Origin: Planctomycetota bacterium
GTDB taxonomy: Bacteria; Planctomycetota; MHYJ01; WSZJ01
Direction: 5' to 3'
DNA length: 64,000 nucleotides
Assembly (NCBI GenBank): GCA_016190145.1
Contig: JACPRD010000214.1
Coordinates: 53,306 to 117,305 of the forward strand
Shown one piece after another: positions 9,085-20,876 of this stretch. Both the position numbers and the translations under genes were made by a program. The notes beneath the pieces were generated by a model, which saw only the letters and a list, made by a program, of their open reading frames with translations, did not search any database and was not told where the DNA came from. How positions within the stretch are numbered: the first letter of the stretch is position 1; the number at the start of each line of letters is the position of its first letter.

Positions 9085-11208
9085 ATGAGGCGCATCCTGA
9101 AAGCCGTCGCCCTGTGCGCCGCGGCCCTCGCCGGCTGCGAGCCGCCGCCGCAGCCCGGCCCCGCCGCCGGCGAGCCGCCCCCCGAGGAGAAACCCGTGGC
9201 CCACACGAACCGCCTGGCGAAGGAAAAGAGCCCGTACCTCCTCCAGCACGCGCACAATCCCGTCGACTGGTTTCCGTGGGGCGACGAGGCGTTCGAGAAG
9301 GCGAAGAAAGAGGGCAAGCCCGTCTTCCTGTCCGTGGGCTACTCCACCTGCCACTGGTGCCACGTCATGGAGCGAGAATCGTTCGAGAACGAGGAGATCG
9401 CGAAGATCCTCAACGAGCACTTCGTGGCCATAAAGGTCGATCGCGAAGAGCGCCCGGACGTCGACGAGATTTACATGGAAGCGGTGCAGGCGCTGAACAA
9501 CGGGCAGGGCGGGTGGCCCATGAGCGTCTGGCTCACGCCCGACCGGAAGCCCTTCTTCGCGGGCACCTACTTCCCCGCCACCGATCGCCACGGGCGGCCG
9601 GCGTTCGGCGCGCTTCTCGAGAAGATCGCGGAGGCCTGGCGCGAGAACCGCGCGGACATCGAGAAGCAGGGGGACATGCTGGCCGGGCACCTCTCGGCGG
9701 CCGGCTCCCCCGAACCGGGCGGCGCCGCGCTGGGACGCGAGCTTCTCGCCGGCGCCGTGCGGCAGATGACCGCCCGCTACGACGTGCAGTACGGCGGGTT
9801 CGGCGGCGCGCCCAAGTTCCCGCCTTCCATGACCCTCCAGTTCCTCATGCGCGAGGCCGCCGGCAACAAGGGCGTCATGCAGGCGGTGACCCACACGCTC
9901 GACAGGATGGCCCGCGGCGGCATGTACGACCAGGTCGGCGGCGGGTTCGCCCGTTACTCGACCGACGAAATGTGGCTCGTGCCCCACTTCGAAAAGATGC
10001 TCTACGACAACGCGCTCCTGTCCCGCACGTACGCCGAAGCGTTCGCCCTCACCCGCGACCCGTACTACGAACGCGTCGCGCGCGAGATTCTCGACTACGT
10101 TCTCCGCGAAATGACCGCCCCCGGCGGCGCGTTCTGGTCCGCCACCGACGCCGACAGCGAAGGCGAGGAGGGGAAGTTCTTCGTCTGGACGCCGGCGCAG
10201 ATCGAAGAGGTGCTCGGCAAGGTCGAGGCGCCCGGCTTCTGCGAGTACTTCGGCGTCACGAAAGAGGGAAACTTCGAGCACGGCGCGTCGGTCCTTCACG
10301 TCGAGGAATATGACGCGGAAAAGGAGACGCGGTTCAAGCCGGCGAAGGCCAGGCTGTACGAAGCGCGCAGGAAGCGGATCCCGCCGCACCTCGACGACAA
10401 GATCCTGGTCGCGTGGAACGGGATGATGATCTCCTCCCTCGCGTACGCCTCGGGCGTCTTCACCGAGCCGCGCTTTCGCGACGCGGCGGAGCGGGCCGCG
10501 AAGTTCCTGCTGGAGAACTGCGTCGTCGACGGGCGCCTCCGTCGCGGGTTCCGCGAGGGAGTGATGGCGGTCAAAGGGTTCCTCGAGGACTACGCGCTGT
10601 TCTCTGGGGCGCTGCTCGACCTCTACGAGGCGACAGGGCGGCTCGAGTACTTCACGCGGGCTCGCGCGTTCGCCGCCGACATGCAGCGGCTGTTCGAGGA
10701 CGGCGCTCAGGGCGCGTTCTTTTCGACGGGGACGGATCAGGAGACCGTGATCGCCCGGCGCAAGGACCCGTACGACGGCGCGACGCCCTCGGGGATCTCT
10801 TCCGCCGCACACCTGCTCCTTCGACTGTCGGAATTCACCGGCGACGGGAAGCTCCGCGAGTCCGCCCAGCTCAGCTTCCTCGTCTTCCGCGACCGCCTCG
10901 AGAAGATCGCGCCCGCGCAGCCGGAGATGCTGAAAGGGGTGTCGTTCCTCCTCGGGGAGCCGCGGGGGATCGTGATTTCGGGTGTGCCGGGGGAAGCGGG
11001 ATTTGAGGGGCTGTGCGCGGCGGCGCGCCGGGCGTGGGTGCCGCACAGGGCGCTGGCGTTCGCGACGGGTGCGGAGGGGGAGGAGAAGGAGATCGTGCTG
11101 CTCGAGGGCCGGGCGCCCGGAGCGAAGGCGACGGCGTACGTCTGCATCGGGACGACGTGCCGGCAGCCCGTGACGACGCCGGAGGAGCTCCTGGAGCTTT
11201 TGAAGTAG
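9085..11208 (+). CDS. thioredoxin-domain (DUF255/YyaL-like) lipoprotein
   Basis: lipobox-like [64 protein letters not shown] is diagnostic of this family. Confidence 0.93.
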   Translation: MRRILKAVALCAAALAGCEPPPQPGPAAGEPPPEEKPVAHTNRLAKEKSPYLLQHAHNPVDWFPWGDEAFEKAKKEGKPVFLSVGYSTCHWCHVMERESFENEEIAKILNEHFVAIKVDREERPDVDEIYMEAVQALNNGQGGWPMSVWLTPDRKPFFAGTYFPATDRHGRPAFGALLEKIAEAWRENRADIEKQGDMLAGHLSAAGSPEPGGAALGRELLAGAVRQMTARYDVQYGGFGGAPKFPPSMTLQFLMREAAGNKGVMQAVTHTLDRMARGGMYDQVGGGFARYSTDEMWLVPHFEKMLYDNALLSRTYAEAFALTRDPYYERVAREILDYVLREMTAPGGAFWSATDADSEGEEGKFFVWTPAQIEEVLGKVEAPGFCEYFGVTKEGNFEHGASVLHVEEYDAEKETRFKPAKARLYEARRKRIPPHLDDKILVAWNGMMISSLAYASGVFTEPRFRDAAERAAKFLLENCVVDGRLRRGFREGVMAVKGFLEDYALFSGALLDLYEATGRLEYFTRARAFAADMQRLFEDGAQGAFFSTGTDQETVIARRKDPYDGATPSGISSAAHLLLRLSEFTGDGKLRESAQLSFLVFRDRLEKIAPAQPEMLKGVSFLLGEPRGIVISGVPGEAGFEGLCAAARRAWVPHRALAFATGAEGEEKEIVLLEGRAPGAKATAYVCIGTTCRQPVTTPEELLELLK

Positions 11209-11265
11209 CTTGTGTTCCCTCAAGGCGTGGCTAACATCCTCCAGCGACCCGTGGGAGGACCGGAC

Positions 11266-11964
11266 GTGATCAACAAGCTCGTGGCCTCGGCGGACGAGGC
11301 GATCAGGGACATCCAGGACGGAATGACGCTCGTGGTCGGCGGCTTCGGCCTCTGCGGCATTCCCGAGAACCTGATCGCGGCGCTCGTGCGCAAGAAGGTG
11401 AAGGGGCTCACCTGCGTTTCGAACAACGCGGGCGTGGACGACTGGGGGCTGGGTCTGCTGCTCCAGACGAAGCAGATCCGCAAGATGGTGTCTTCCTACG
11501 TCGGCGAGAACGCGGAATTCGAGCGGCAGTTCCTGTCGGGCGAGCTCGAGGTCGAGTTCGCGCCGCAGGGGACGCTGGCGGAGCGGATGCGCGCCGGGGG
11601 CGCGGGGATTCCGGCCTTCTACACGCCGGCGGGGTACGGGACGAAGATCGCCGAAGGGAAGGAAACGCGGGAGTTCGGCGGGAAGCACTACGTGATGGAG
11701 CGCGGCATCGTCGGCGACTTCTCCCTGGTGGCGGCGTGGAAGGCCGACCGCACGGGCAATCTCGTCTTCCGCAAGACCGCGCGCAATTTCAACCCGATGG
11801 CCGCGACGGCGGGAAAGATCTGCGTTGCGGAGGTCGAGGAGCTGGTGGAAACCGGCGCGCTCGACCCCGACCAGATTCACACGCCCGGCGTCTTCGTCCA
11901 CCGCCTCATCGTCGCGCCTCGCGTCAAGCGCATCGAACAACGGACCGTCCGCAAGCCGGTCTAA
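11266..11964 (+). CDS. scoA: 3-oxoacid CoA-transferase subunit A
   Basis: [15 protein letters not shown]...[19 protein letters not shown] start; followed by the B subunit. Confidence 0.93.
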   Translation: MINKLVASADEAIRDIQDGMTLVVGGFGLCGIPENLIAALVRKKVKGLTCVSNNAGVDDWGLGLLLQTKQIRKMVSSYVGENAEFERQFLSGELEVEFAPQGTLAERMRAGGAGIPAFYTPAGYGTKIAEGKETREFGGKHYVMERGIVGDFSLVAAWKADRTGNLVFRKTARNFNPMAATAGKICVAEVEELVETGALDPDQIHTPGVFVHRLIVAPRVKRIEQRTVRKPV

Positions 11965-11974
11965 GGGAGCCACC

Positions 11975-12631
<657 letters not shown>

Positions 12632-12656
12632 CCCCAACCCACGGCATTCGCATGAG

Positions 12657-12752
12657 CGAAGTTCGGCGTTCGGTGTTCGGCGTTCGGCGTTACGCCCAGC
12701 CGCTTGTCCTCAACGCCAAACACCGAACTCCGAACGCCGAACTCCAATCGCG
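12657..12752. repeat. heptad (GTTCGGN) inverted repeat, copy A1
   Basis: agttcggcgttcggtgttcggcgttcggcgtt ... aacgccaaacaccgaactccgaacgccgaact. Confidence 0.9.
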
Positions 12753-12823
12753 CGCCCCCCGCGCGGCAGTGATCCAACCGTCTTTTCCTTGAACGCGCGC
12801 ACTCCTTGCGCAACGCTTCCGGC

Positions 12824-13933
12824 ATGCTCGAGCTCGTCGTCCAGAACATCATCAGCCTCCACGGCCGGGGGCTCGAGCTGGGCATTCTCCCGGACGGCAA
12901 TCTGCAGGCAACGACCGGCGACCTCGAGCGGACAGCGGCGGCGCCCACGGGCTGTAACTGGACCGCGTTCGACCTCGCCGGAGCCGTCATCGGCGAACGC
13001 CGCTTCAGCGGCCCCGCCTGGCTCCCGATCTTCTGGAAGAACCACCAGCTCACCGCGATCACGGAGAGCCGGGAGGAGGAGAGGGGGCACTGGCAACACC
13101 GCTCGCGCCTCGTGCTGCTCGACGAGGGCCAGCCGAAGACCCTCGACGAATTCGACTGGGAGTGCTACGCGGACCGGCCGAACATCATCGGCGACCACCT
13201 CTGGATCGGCGTCTCGCGCGGCGTGGGCCGCCAGATCCCGTCCTTCGCCTGGCGCTGGGACGGCGAGAACATCAAGCGATTCCCCATCGGCCGCAAGATG
13301 GACTGGGTCTCGACGCCGGTGAACCTCTCGGCGGGAGTGATCGCGTGCGAAGTCGAGTCGTTTCTCGCGAAGGAGGAACAGGCGGGGGCGGTGTGCTTTC
13401 TCGCGGACGGCCAGCCGGTGGCGAGGACGCCGTGGATCCCGAACTCGGGAGGGGAATTCGCCGGAAAGCTCTTCTGGATCCGCGACAAGCTCTGGATCTA
13501 CACGAGCCGCGGAGTGCTCCGGTGCTTCTCGTTCCAGGGAAGCAAGATCGTGGACGCGCCGCTGCCGGCGTTCCTCGGGCCGGCGTCGGGCCTCTCGAAG
13601 GACGCTCCGGCACGCCTCGCACTCTACGAATACCTCGGAGAGCGCGCCGCGGCGGAGTTCGAGCCCGAAGCGAAGATCGAATGGGTGCTCCCCGTGGACC
13701 GCGGAGCCCTGGTCGGATACTGGACGTTCCGCCGGTTCGTCGTCCGGCGCGTGCGCCCCGACGGCACCGCCGAGGCCGAGGTCCAGCTTCCTTCGGGCGG
13801 CATCTCGATGCGCCGCCCGATCCGCCATCCCCTCGGGGGAATCCTCACCATCCAGACCGACGGAACCGTGGTCGTGATCCGCGACGCGACCGGCTCCTCC
13901 ACGCAGGTCATGCCCGCCCTCGGCTCTAAATAG
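12824..13933 (+). CDS. hypothetical protein
   Basis: long ORF with clean coding character; no family recognised. Confidence 0.6.
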   Translation: MLELVVQNIISLHGRGLELGILPDGNLQATTGDLERTAAAPTGCNWTAFDLAGAVIGERRFSGPAWLPIFWKNHQLTAITESREEERGHWQHRSRLVLLDEGQPKTLDEFDWECYADRPNIIGDHLWIGVSRGVGRQIPSFAWRWDGENIKRFPIGRKMDWVSTPVNLSAGVIACEVESFLAKEEQAGAVCFLADGQPVARTPWIPNSGGEFAGKLFWIRDKLWIYTSRGVLRCFSFQGSKIVDAPLPAFLGPASGLSKDAPARLALYEYLGERAAAEFEPEAKIEWVLPVDRGALVGYWTFRRFVVRRVRPDGTAEAEVQLPSGGISMRRPIRHPLGGILTIQTDGTVVVIRDATGSSTQVMPALGSK

Positions 13934-14525
13934 CCGGGCCGAGGATCGATCCCAGATTCTCCACCAGGAACCTCGACCACGTCTCCATCCGATCCGCCAG
14001 GCCCGGAAGCTCCTCCGCCCCCCGGAACCCCCCTTCCATCAGCTCCGTCTCCCGCACCGCCACGTCCTCGCTCGACGCTTCGACGTCGAACACGAGGCCG
14101 AAGTGCACCGAGCCCACGGGCGTCGAGTCGTCGTTGATGTACCCGACCGGCCGCACGCGCACGTCCGCGCGGATGTGCAACTCCTCCTCCAGCTCGCGCC
14201 GGAGCCCCCGGTCCACGATTCCCTCCATCCCCCCATCGGGGTTGATGTGCCCGCCGACGCCGATGGACATCTTGTTGTGAAGCCTCTTCTCCGTCTGCTT
14301 CGCCAGCCGCGTCAGCGTGAGGACCCGACGGCCGCGGCGCACCAGGGCGTAGGGGATGATCTGCTTGAGCGAGGAATCCTCCTCCGCCGCCGGACGATCG
14401 ACGAATCTCGCGTGCTCCGCGATCCGACCGCGGTAGAAGCCGAGGCTCCGCGTGCCGAAACCGTGCGGGTTGTGATCGTTGCCGAACAGCTGCACGCGCG
14501 GAACGACGAGGACCTGCTCGACCAT
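13926..14525 (-). CDS. NUDIX hydrolase-like protein
   Basis: GVGGHINPDGGMEGIVDRGLRRELEEEL fits the Nudix box. Confidence 0.85.
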   Translation of the reverse strand: MVEQVLVVPRVQLFGNDHNPHGFGTRSLGFYRGRIAEHARFVDRPAAEEDSSLKQIIPYALVRRGRRVLTLTRLAKQTEKRLHNKMSIGVGGHINPDGGMEGIVDRGLRRELEEELHIRADVRVRPVGYINDDSTPVGSVHFGLVFDVEASSEDVAVRETELMEGGFRGAEELPGLADRMETWSRFLVENLGSILGPAI

Positions 14526-14549
14526 GGGGCCTCCATCCGGAGTTGCCTG

Positions 14550-16253
14550 CTACTTGAGAAGCCACTCGCCCAGCGCGTCGAGCACCGCCGGCGCGATCTT
14601 CCGCTCCGGCACCGCCGAATCGCCCGGCTCGCCGTTCACCGACGGCATCAGGAAATGGTCCAGCCCCTCCACGTCGAGAAACGTCGCGCTTTTCTTCGAA
14701 TCCGTCAGCGCCTTCTTCAACGCCTCGAAGTTCGCCATCGGAATCTGCCGGTCGTCCCGGCCGTGCACCACCAGGATCCGCCCCTGGATTCCCTGGGAAA
14801 GCTGGATCGGGTCGAACCGCATCAGGTCCTTGAACCACGGCCGCTGCCCGCCGATGAGAAGGAAGCGCTCCGGAACCGCGGGGGCCTTCCATTCCTTGAT
14901 GGCGGGGTCCATGAAGAGCTTCTGGACCGCCTGCATCTCGGCGAGCTCCCGCGCGATTTCGGCCTTGTCCGCGCCCTGGCGGGCCATCATCGTCGTGAGC
15001 TGCTCTTCCATGATCTTGTCCAGCGTCATCCCGTGCCCCGCCAGCAGCGCTATGAACGGAAGCTCGCCGTTGACCGCGAGTTGAAGGGCGATGAGGCTGC
15101 CCTCGCCGTGGGCGATGGCTCCGACGCGCGCCGGATCGATCAGCTTCTCGGCCTTCGCGTGCTTGATCACGGCCCGGACCCAGGCGATCCAGTCGGTGAT
15201 CGTCGTGAAGTCCAGGGAGGTGAACGACAGGCCCGTCCCGGGATCGTCCCAGCGCAGGGAAGCGACTCCCCGGGCGGCCAGCGCGTCGGCGATGTCGCGG
15301 TACAGGTTCCAGTCGACCGTCCTGGGAACGGGATTCCCGTCCCGGTCCTGCGGGCCCGAATCGCCGATGATCAGCACCGCGGGAAACGGCCCCTGGCCGG
15401 CGGGAATCGTGAGCGTCCCGCTGAGCAGCGTCCGGTTGTCCTGCACGTTGAACTCCACGGTTTTGAACGCCGGCGCGGCCGCGGCGTCGGCCACGCGCAG
15501 GCGCGGCGTCCCGTAGTACCCGCGCCTTATCATCGAAATCGCGTAATGCGGAACCTCGACGCGCAGGAGCTTCCCGTCCGCGTCGTGCCAGAGAAGCGCC
15601 GCGAAGGCGCCGATCGTGACGAGCGTCCGCTCGCAGAGAACGGACCGCGTCGGCGTCTCGATCGCCGCCGGAACCGGATCGGAGAGTCGCGCCTCCGTCA
15701 CGCGGCCGGATTCGGGGTCGAGGAAGAGCCTGGACTTCCCCATCGCGGCGCGCCGGGCCGCCACGATCGCCCAGTGATGCGCGTTGTTCTTATCGATGAG
15801 AAGGCCGTCCAGGGGAAGGGTGACGGGCTCGGGCTGTCCCGGGTTCTGGTTGGGAAGGGTCCGGACCACGAAGGTGTCGGCGCCATTGCGATTGACCGCG
15901 ATCTGCCCGGGCCCGACCGGGTACTTGCAGCGCACGAAGTACTTCTGGAAGCCGCGGACGCCGTACTGCAGGTCGGGGTAGAACTGCCAGATGTCGGAGC
16001 CGTTTTCGGCGTTCTGGAAGGCGATCAGCGTCTCCCCCCGCAGCGAAATCGTCCCGCCGTCGCTCTTCGTGATCCAGAAATGCTCGTATCCGCGCCGGCG
16101 GCCGCCCTGGAAATGGTCGAAGAAACCGGTGTCGAAGAGCGTCTCGCGCGCCTTCGGGGGTTCGGGAGCGGGTTCGGGGCCTTCCGGGTCCTGGGCGCAG
16201 GCGTAAAGCGCGAGGATCGAGACGAGCGCGCACGGTCTGAGGATCTGGTTCAT
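14550..16253 (-). CDS. secreted alpha/beta-hydrolase-like protein
   Basis: signal peptide; FPAVLIIGDSGPQDRDGN, elbow-like IAHGEGS, VVHGRDDRQIP, GLDHFLMP. Confidence 0.8.
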   Translation of the reverse strand: MNQILRPCALVSILALYACAQDPEGPEPAPEPPKARETLFDTGFFDHFQGGRRRGYEHFWITKSDGGTISLRGETLIAFQNAENGSDIWQFYPDLQYGVRGFQKYFVRCKYPVGPGQIAVNRNGADTFVVRTLPNQNPGQPEPVTLPLDGLLIDKNNAHHWAIVAARRAAMGKSRLFLDPESGRVTEARLSDPVPAAIETPTRSVLCERTLVTIGAFAALLWHDADGKLLRVEVPHYAISMIRRGYYGTPRLRVADAAAAPAFKTVEFNVQDNRTLLSGTLTIPAGQGPFPAVLIIGDSGPQDRDGNPVPRTVDWNLYRDIADALAARGVASLRWDDPGTGLSFTSLDFTTITDWIAWVRAVIKHAKAEKLIDPARVGAIAHGEGSLIALQLAVNGELPFIALLAGHGMTLDKIMEEQLTTMMARQGADKAEIARELAEMQAVQKLFMDPAIKEWKAPAVPERFLLIGGQRPWFKDLMRFDPIQLSQGIQGRILVVHGRDDRQIPMANFEALKKALTDSKKSATFLDVEGLDHFLMPSVNGEPGDSAVPERKIAPAVLDALGEWLLK

Positions 16254-16415
16254 CGCGTCAGGCTAGCATCCGCGCGGGGAGCGGGTCAATCGGAGCGAGG
16301 GCGGGGGTTTCCGAAGTTCGTGGCGCAATAGCGTTCACGCTGAAACGCGCGGGAAACGACGCGGAGAAGACATGGAACCAGCATCTCCCGCGTCGAGCGA
16401 ACCCGGGGTAAAACT

Positions 16416-16443
16416 TGCCGCTCCAACCCCTTCACCTATAATC
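16416..16443 (+). promoter_or_regulatory. sigma70-like promoter upstream of nuoA
   Basis: TTGCCG, 16 nt spacer, TATAAT. Confidence 0.55.
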
Positions 16444-16478
16444 CGCAAACCTGAAAGCGACCTGCCCCGAGGCCCACG

Positions 16479-16835
16479 ATGCTCAAAGACTACGGTCCGC
16501 TTGCGGTGTACGCGCTGCTCGTCCTCGGGACGGGCGCCGGGGCGCTCGCGCTCTCCGCGCTGCTGGGTCCGAGCCGGCGGCGGAAGGGCAAGCTGGACAC
16601 GTACGAGTGCGGCGTGCCGGTGCTGGACTCATCGCGCGGGCGGATGAACGTCCGGTTCTACCTCGTGGCGCTGTTCTTCATCCTGTTCGACATCGAAACC
16701 GTGTTCCTGATTCCGTGGGCGATGGTGCACAAGTCGCTGGGGACGGCCGGGCTCGTGGAGATGGTGATCTTCGTGGGCGTGCTGGCGGCGGGGCTGGGGT
16801 ACGTCTGGAAGCGGGGGGCGCTCGAGTGGGACTAG
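16479..16835 (+). CDS. nuoA: NADH-quinone oxidoreductase subunit A
   Basis: [40 protein letters not shown]. Confidence 0.97.
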   Translation: MLKDYGPLAVYALLVLGTGAGALALSALLGPSRRRKGKLDTYECGVPVLDSSRGRMNVRFYLVALFFILFDIETVFLIPWAMVHKSLGTAGLVEMVIFVGVLAAGLGYVWKRGALEWD

Positions 16836-17314
16836 AGAAGCTTCTCGGCGACGGCATCCTGGCGACCCGCGTGTCGGCCCTGGTCAACTGGGCGCGGCAG
16901 AACGCGCTCTGGCCGATGCCGTTCGGGACCGCGTGCTGCGCGATCGAGATGATGGCGACGCTCTCGTCGCGGTTCGACCTCTCGCGGTTCGGCGCCGAGG
17001 TCATCCGTTTCTCCCCGCGACAGGCCGACCTCATGATCGTGTCGGGACGCATCTCGATCAAGATGATGCCGGTGCTGCTCAAGATCTGGGAGCAGATGCC
17101 GGAGCCGAAATGGTGCATTTCGATGGGCGCCTGCGCCTCCTCGGGCGGCGTCTTCGACACTTACACGCTGATCCAGGGCGTCGACCAGTTCATCCCGGTC
17201 GACGTGTACATCCCCGGATGTCCCCCGCGCCCCGAGAACCTGATCGACGGAATCCGCAAGATCCAGGAAATCGTCTCCAAGGAGCGGCTGTGGGACGCCA
17301 AACACGGGAACTAG
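16826..17314 (+). CDS. nuoB: NADH-quinone oxidoreductase subunit B
   Basis: [36 protein letters not shown] start overlapping the nuoA end. Confidence 0.97.
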   Translation: MGLEKLLGDGILATRVSALVNWARQNALWPMPFGTACCAIEMMATLSSRFDLSRFGAEVIRFSPRQADLMIVSGRISIKMMPVLLKIWEQMPEPKWCISMGACASSGGVFDTYTLIQGVDQFIPVDVYIPGCPPRPENLIDGIRKIQEIVSKERLWDAKHGN

Positions 17315-17315
17315 C

Positions 17316-17828
17316 GTGAACGCCAACCACCCGGTCGTCGCACGGTTCCGGGAGAGATTCGCCGCGGATGTCCTCTCGGTGGAGGAGTTCCGCGGACAGA
17401 CCGTGATATCGGTCAAGGCGCCGCGCGCGGTGGAGATGCTCAAGTCGCTTCGCGACGACGCCGAGTGCCCGTTCGACATGCTCACCGACCTGACCGCCGC
17501 GGACTACCTGCGGCTCGACGCCCCGGAGAGGTTTGCCGTCGTCTACCAGCTGCTCTCGATGCTCCGGAACGAGCGCCTGCGCGTGAAGGCGTACGTGAGC
17601 GAGGCGCGGCCCGAGATCGGCTCGGTGTCCTCCCTCTGGGGAAACGCGAACTGGCTGGAGCGCGAGGTCTGGGACCTCTACGGCATCCGCTTTCTCGGGC
17701 ACCCCGACCCGCGCCGCATCCTCATGCCCGACGATTACGAGGGGCACCCGCTCCGGAAGGACTACCCGCTCAAGGGCCGCGGCGAACGCTCGCACTTCCC
17801 GAAATACACCGCCGAGGAGGCGCCGTGA
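17316..17828 (+). CDS. nuoC: NADH-quinone oxidoreductase subunit C
   Basis: WLEREVWDLYGIRFLGHPDPRRILMPDDYEGHPLRKDYPL. Confidence 0.97.
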   Translation: MNANHPVVARFRERFAADVLSVEEFRGQTVISVKAPRAVEMLKSLRDDAECPFDMLTDLTAADYLRLDAPERFAVVYQLLSMLRNERLRVKAYVSEARPEIGSVSSLWGNANWLEREVWDLYGIRFLGHPDPRRILMPDDYEGHPLRKDYPLKGRGERSHFPKYTAEEAP

Positions 17829-19030
17829 CGACGACGGCCGCGGGAAAGGGCACGCTCGGGACCCGGACGATGCGCATGAACATCGGCCCTCAGCACCCCG
17901 CCACGCACGGGACGCTTCACCTCGAAGTCGAAGTCGACGGCGAGATCGTGACGAACTGCCGGCCGCACATCGGGTACCTGCACACGGGGTTCGAGAAGCT
18001 GGCGGAGTACCGGTCGTACAACCAGTTCATCCCGCTCTCGGACCGGCTGAACTACCTGTCGTCGCTCAACAACAACATCGGGTTCGCGCTCGCGGTCGAG
18101 GAGCTGCTCGGCATCGAGATCACTCCGCGCTGCCGCGTGCTGCGCGTCCTGCTCGCGGAGCTCGGGCGGATCGGCGACCACGTGATCTCGGTCGGGCTCC
18201 AGGCCATGGACCTCGGCGCGTTCTCGATCATGCTCTGGACGTTCGTCGAGCGCGAAAAACTCTACGACATCTTCGAAACAGTCTCCGGCGGGCGCCTCAC
18301 CACGTCGTGGACGCGGATCGGCGGCCTGTCGCGCGACATCACCGACGACTTCGTCCCCCTCGTCCGTAAGTTCGTCGAGTACTTCCCCGGCGTGCTCGAC
18401 GAGATCGAGAAGATGCTGAACCGGAACCGCATCTTCACGAAGCGCACCATCGGCGTCGGGAGGATGTCGAAGGAGGAAGCGGTCTCGCACGGCGTCACGG
18501 GTCCGCTCCTGCGCGCGAGCGGGGTCGCGTACGACGTGCGCCGCGCGCGCCCGTACCTGGGGTACGACAAGTACGACTTCGAGATCCCGACGCACCCGGA
18601 CGGCGACGTCTGGGCGCGGTACAGGGTCCGCATGGCCGAGATGCGGCAGTCGATCCGCATCATCGAGCAGGCCCTCGAGAACATCCCGGCCGGCCCCGTG
18701 ACCGCGCTCGACACGAAGTTCGCGCTTCCCGACAAGTTCAGCGTCTACAACGACATGGAAGCGCTGATCCACCATTTCAAGCTGATCATGCACGGGCACG
18801 GGTTCCAGCCGGTGCCGGGAGAGATCTACTCGTGCACGGAGAGCCCGAACGGCGAGCTGGGGTGGTTCATCGTGTCGGACGGGACGCGCAATCCGTACCG
18901 GCTGCGCTGCCGGCCGCCGTCGTTCATCAACTACACGGCGTTTCCGAAGATGGTCGAAGGCGCGATGATCAGCGACATGGTGGCGGTGATGGCGAGCATG
19001 AACGTCATCGCCGGGGAGCTCGACCGATGA
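17825..19030 (+). CDS. nuoD: NADH-quinone oxidoreductase subunit D
   Basis: MNIGPQHPATHGTLHLEVEVDGEIV; RIGDHV; GTG start. Confidence 0.97.
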   Translation: MTTTAAGKGTLGTRTMRMNIGPQHPATHGTLHLEVEVDGEIVTNCRPHIGYLHTGFEKLAEYRSYNQFIPLSDRLNYLSSLNNNIGFALAVEELLGIEITPRCRVLRVLLAELGRIGDHVISVGLQAMDLGAFSIMLWTFVEREKLYDIFETVSGGRLTTSWTRIGGLSRDITDDFVPLVRKFVEYFPGVLDEIEKMLNRNRIFTKRTIGVGRMSKEEAVSHGVTGPLLRASGVAYDVRRARPYLGYDKYDFEIPTHPDGDVWARYRVRMAEMRQSIRIIEQALENIPAGPVTALDTKFALPDKFSVYNDMEALIHHFKLIMHGHGFQPVPGEIYSCTESPNGELGWFIVSDGTRNPYRLRCRPPSFINYTAFPKMVEGAMISDMVAVMASMNVIAGELDR

Positions 19031-19509
19031 GCTTTACGTTCACGCCGGAGCGGCGAGCGAGGCTCGACGAGGTGATCGGGCGGTATCCGCGGAAGGAGGC
19101 GGCCCTGCTGCCGGCGCTTCGGATGGCAGAGGAGCAGGCGGGGTGCGTCGACTACGACGCGATGGAGCACGTCGCGGAGATTCTCGGCGTCTCTCCGGCG
19201 AAGGTGCTGGGCGTCTTCACCTTCTACACGCACTATCGCCGGCCCGGCACGGGCAGGCACCTCGTCCAGGTCTGCGCGACGCTCCCGTGCGCGCTGCGCG
19301 GCGCCGAAGGCGTGTTCGACGCGTTCGCGAAGGAGCTCGGGATCGGGAAGGACGAGACGACGAAGGACGGGCTGTTCACGCTCAAGAAGGTCGAGTGCCT
19401 CGCGTCGTGCGGCACGGCGGTCTGCGTGCAGATCAACGACGACTACGTTGAAAACGTCACGCCGGACAAGGTCGCGGGAATCGTGAAGGACCTGAGGGAA
19501 AAGAAATAG
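19027..19509 (+). CDS. nuoE: NADH-quinone oxidoreductase subunit E
   Basis: VCATLPCALRGAEGV ... VECLASCGTAVCVQIN thioredoxin-like 2Fe-2S motif. Confidence 0.96.
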   Translation: MSFTFTPERRARLDEVIGRYPRKEAALLPALRMAEEQAGCVDYDAMEHVAEILGVSPAKVLGVFTFYTHYRRPGTGRHLVQVCATLPCALRGAEGVFDAFAKELGIGKDETTKDGLFTLKKVECLASCGTAVCVQINDDYVENVTPDKVAGIVKDLREKK

Positions 19510-19511
19510 CC

Positions 19512-20876
19512 ATGGCCGCCTACGAACCCGTCCTCCTCAAGTACGCCAACCAGCCGGGGATGCACACCCTGGAGGCGTACCTGTCGCACGGCGGCTACGG
19601 GGCGGCGAAGAAGGCCCTCGGGATGAAGCCGGTCGAGCTGATCCAGGCCGTGAAGGACTCCGGCCTGCGCGGCCGCGGCGGCGCCGGGTTTCCCACCGGG
19701 TTGAAATGGGGCTTCGTGCCGCCGGTCGAGAAGGTCCCGGGCCCCCGGTACCTCTGCGTCAACGCCGACGAATCCGAGCCGGGCACGTTTAAGGACCGCT
19801 ACATCATGGAGGGCGACCCCCACGAGCTCCTCGAGGGGATCGTCATCACGTGCTGGGCCATCGGCGCGAACACCGCGTACATCTACATCCGCGGGGAGTT
19901 CGTGAAAAGCGCGCGCATCCTCGAGAGGGCCGTCGAGGAGGCGTACCGCCACGGCGCGTTCGGCCCGAACGTCCTTGGAAGCGGATTCAAGCTCGAGTGC
20001 TCCGTCCACCGCGGCGCCGGCGCCTACATCTGCGGCGAGGAAACGGGACTGCTGACCTCGCTCGAGGGCGGCCGCGGCTACCCGCGCATCAAGCCCCCCT
20101 TCCCCGCCGTCGTCGGCCTCTTCGGCCAGCCCACAATCATCAACAACGTCGAGACGATCGCGAACGTCCCGCACATCGTCGAGCGTGGCGCCGCGTGGTT
20201 CAAGTCGATCGGGCCGGCGGAGGACCCGGGGCCGAAGCTCTACTGCATTTCCGGCCACGTGAAGAAGCCTGGATACTACGAGGGACCGATGGGCGTCACC
20301 ATCCGCTCGCTCATCCACGACTACGCGGGCGGCATGATCGACGAGCGCCCGCTCAAAGCCATCATCGCCGGCGGCTCCTCCTGCCCCTGGATCGCCCCCG
20401 ACAAGATCGACACCTGCCTCGGCTTCGAGAGCCTGAAGAAGGTCAAGACGATGTTCGGAAGCGCGGGGACGATCATCCTGAACGATTCCGTGTGCGTGGT
20501 CGACGCGATGTGGAACATCCTGCGCTTTTACGCCCACGAATCCTGCGGCCAGTGCACCCCCTGCCGCGAGGGAACGGGCTGGCTCGCAAAGATCTTCGAG
20601 CGGATCGAGCTCGGCGGCGGCCGCGAGGACGACATCGCGACGATCCTGGACATCTGCGACAACATGCGCGGCAAAACCATCTGCGTGCTCTCGGACGCGG
20701 CGGCCTGGCCGGTGCAGTCGATCCTCGACGTGAAGAACTATCCCGACGCGGCGTGTTTCCGGCCCGAGGTGGAAGCGCACATCAGGGAAAAGCGGTGCCC
20801 GATGGGAAAGCACGCGCCGACGCGGGCCGAGGGAGTGAAGCAGCACGGCCGGATCAGTCCGAGGCTCGTGACCTGA
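19512..20876 (+). CDS. nuoF: NADH-quinone oxidoreductase subunit F
   Basis: LRGRGGAGFPTGLKW; ESCGQCTPCREGTGW. Confidence 0.97.
   Translation: MAAYEPVLLKYANQPGMHTLEAYLSHGGYGAAKKALGMKPVELIQAVKDSGLRGRGGAGFPTGLKWGFVPPVEKVPGPRYLCVNADESEPGTFKDRYIMEGDPHELLEGIVITCWAIGANTAYIYIRGEFVKSARILERAVEEAYRHGAFGPNVLGSGFKLECSVHRGAGAYICGEETGLLTSLEGGRGYPRIKPPFPAVVGLFGQPTIINNVETIANVPHIVERGAAWFKSIGPAEDPGPKLYCISGHVKKPGYYEGPMGVTIRSLIHDYAGGMIDERPLKAIIAGGSSCPWIAPDKIDTCLGFESLKKVKTMFGSAGTIILNDSVCVVDAMWNILRFYAHESCGQCTPCREGTGWLAKIFERIELGGGREDDIATILDICDNMRGKTICVLSDAAAWPVQSILDVKNYPDAACFRPEVEAHIREKRCPMGKHAPTRAEGVKQHGRISPRLVT

Noticed and set aside
12657-12752. CRISPR array from repeated GTTCGGC units
   Set aside because: Units are 7 nt, contiguous, degenerate and arranged as inverted arms; no spacers or cas genes.
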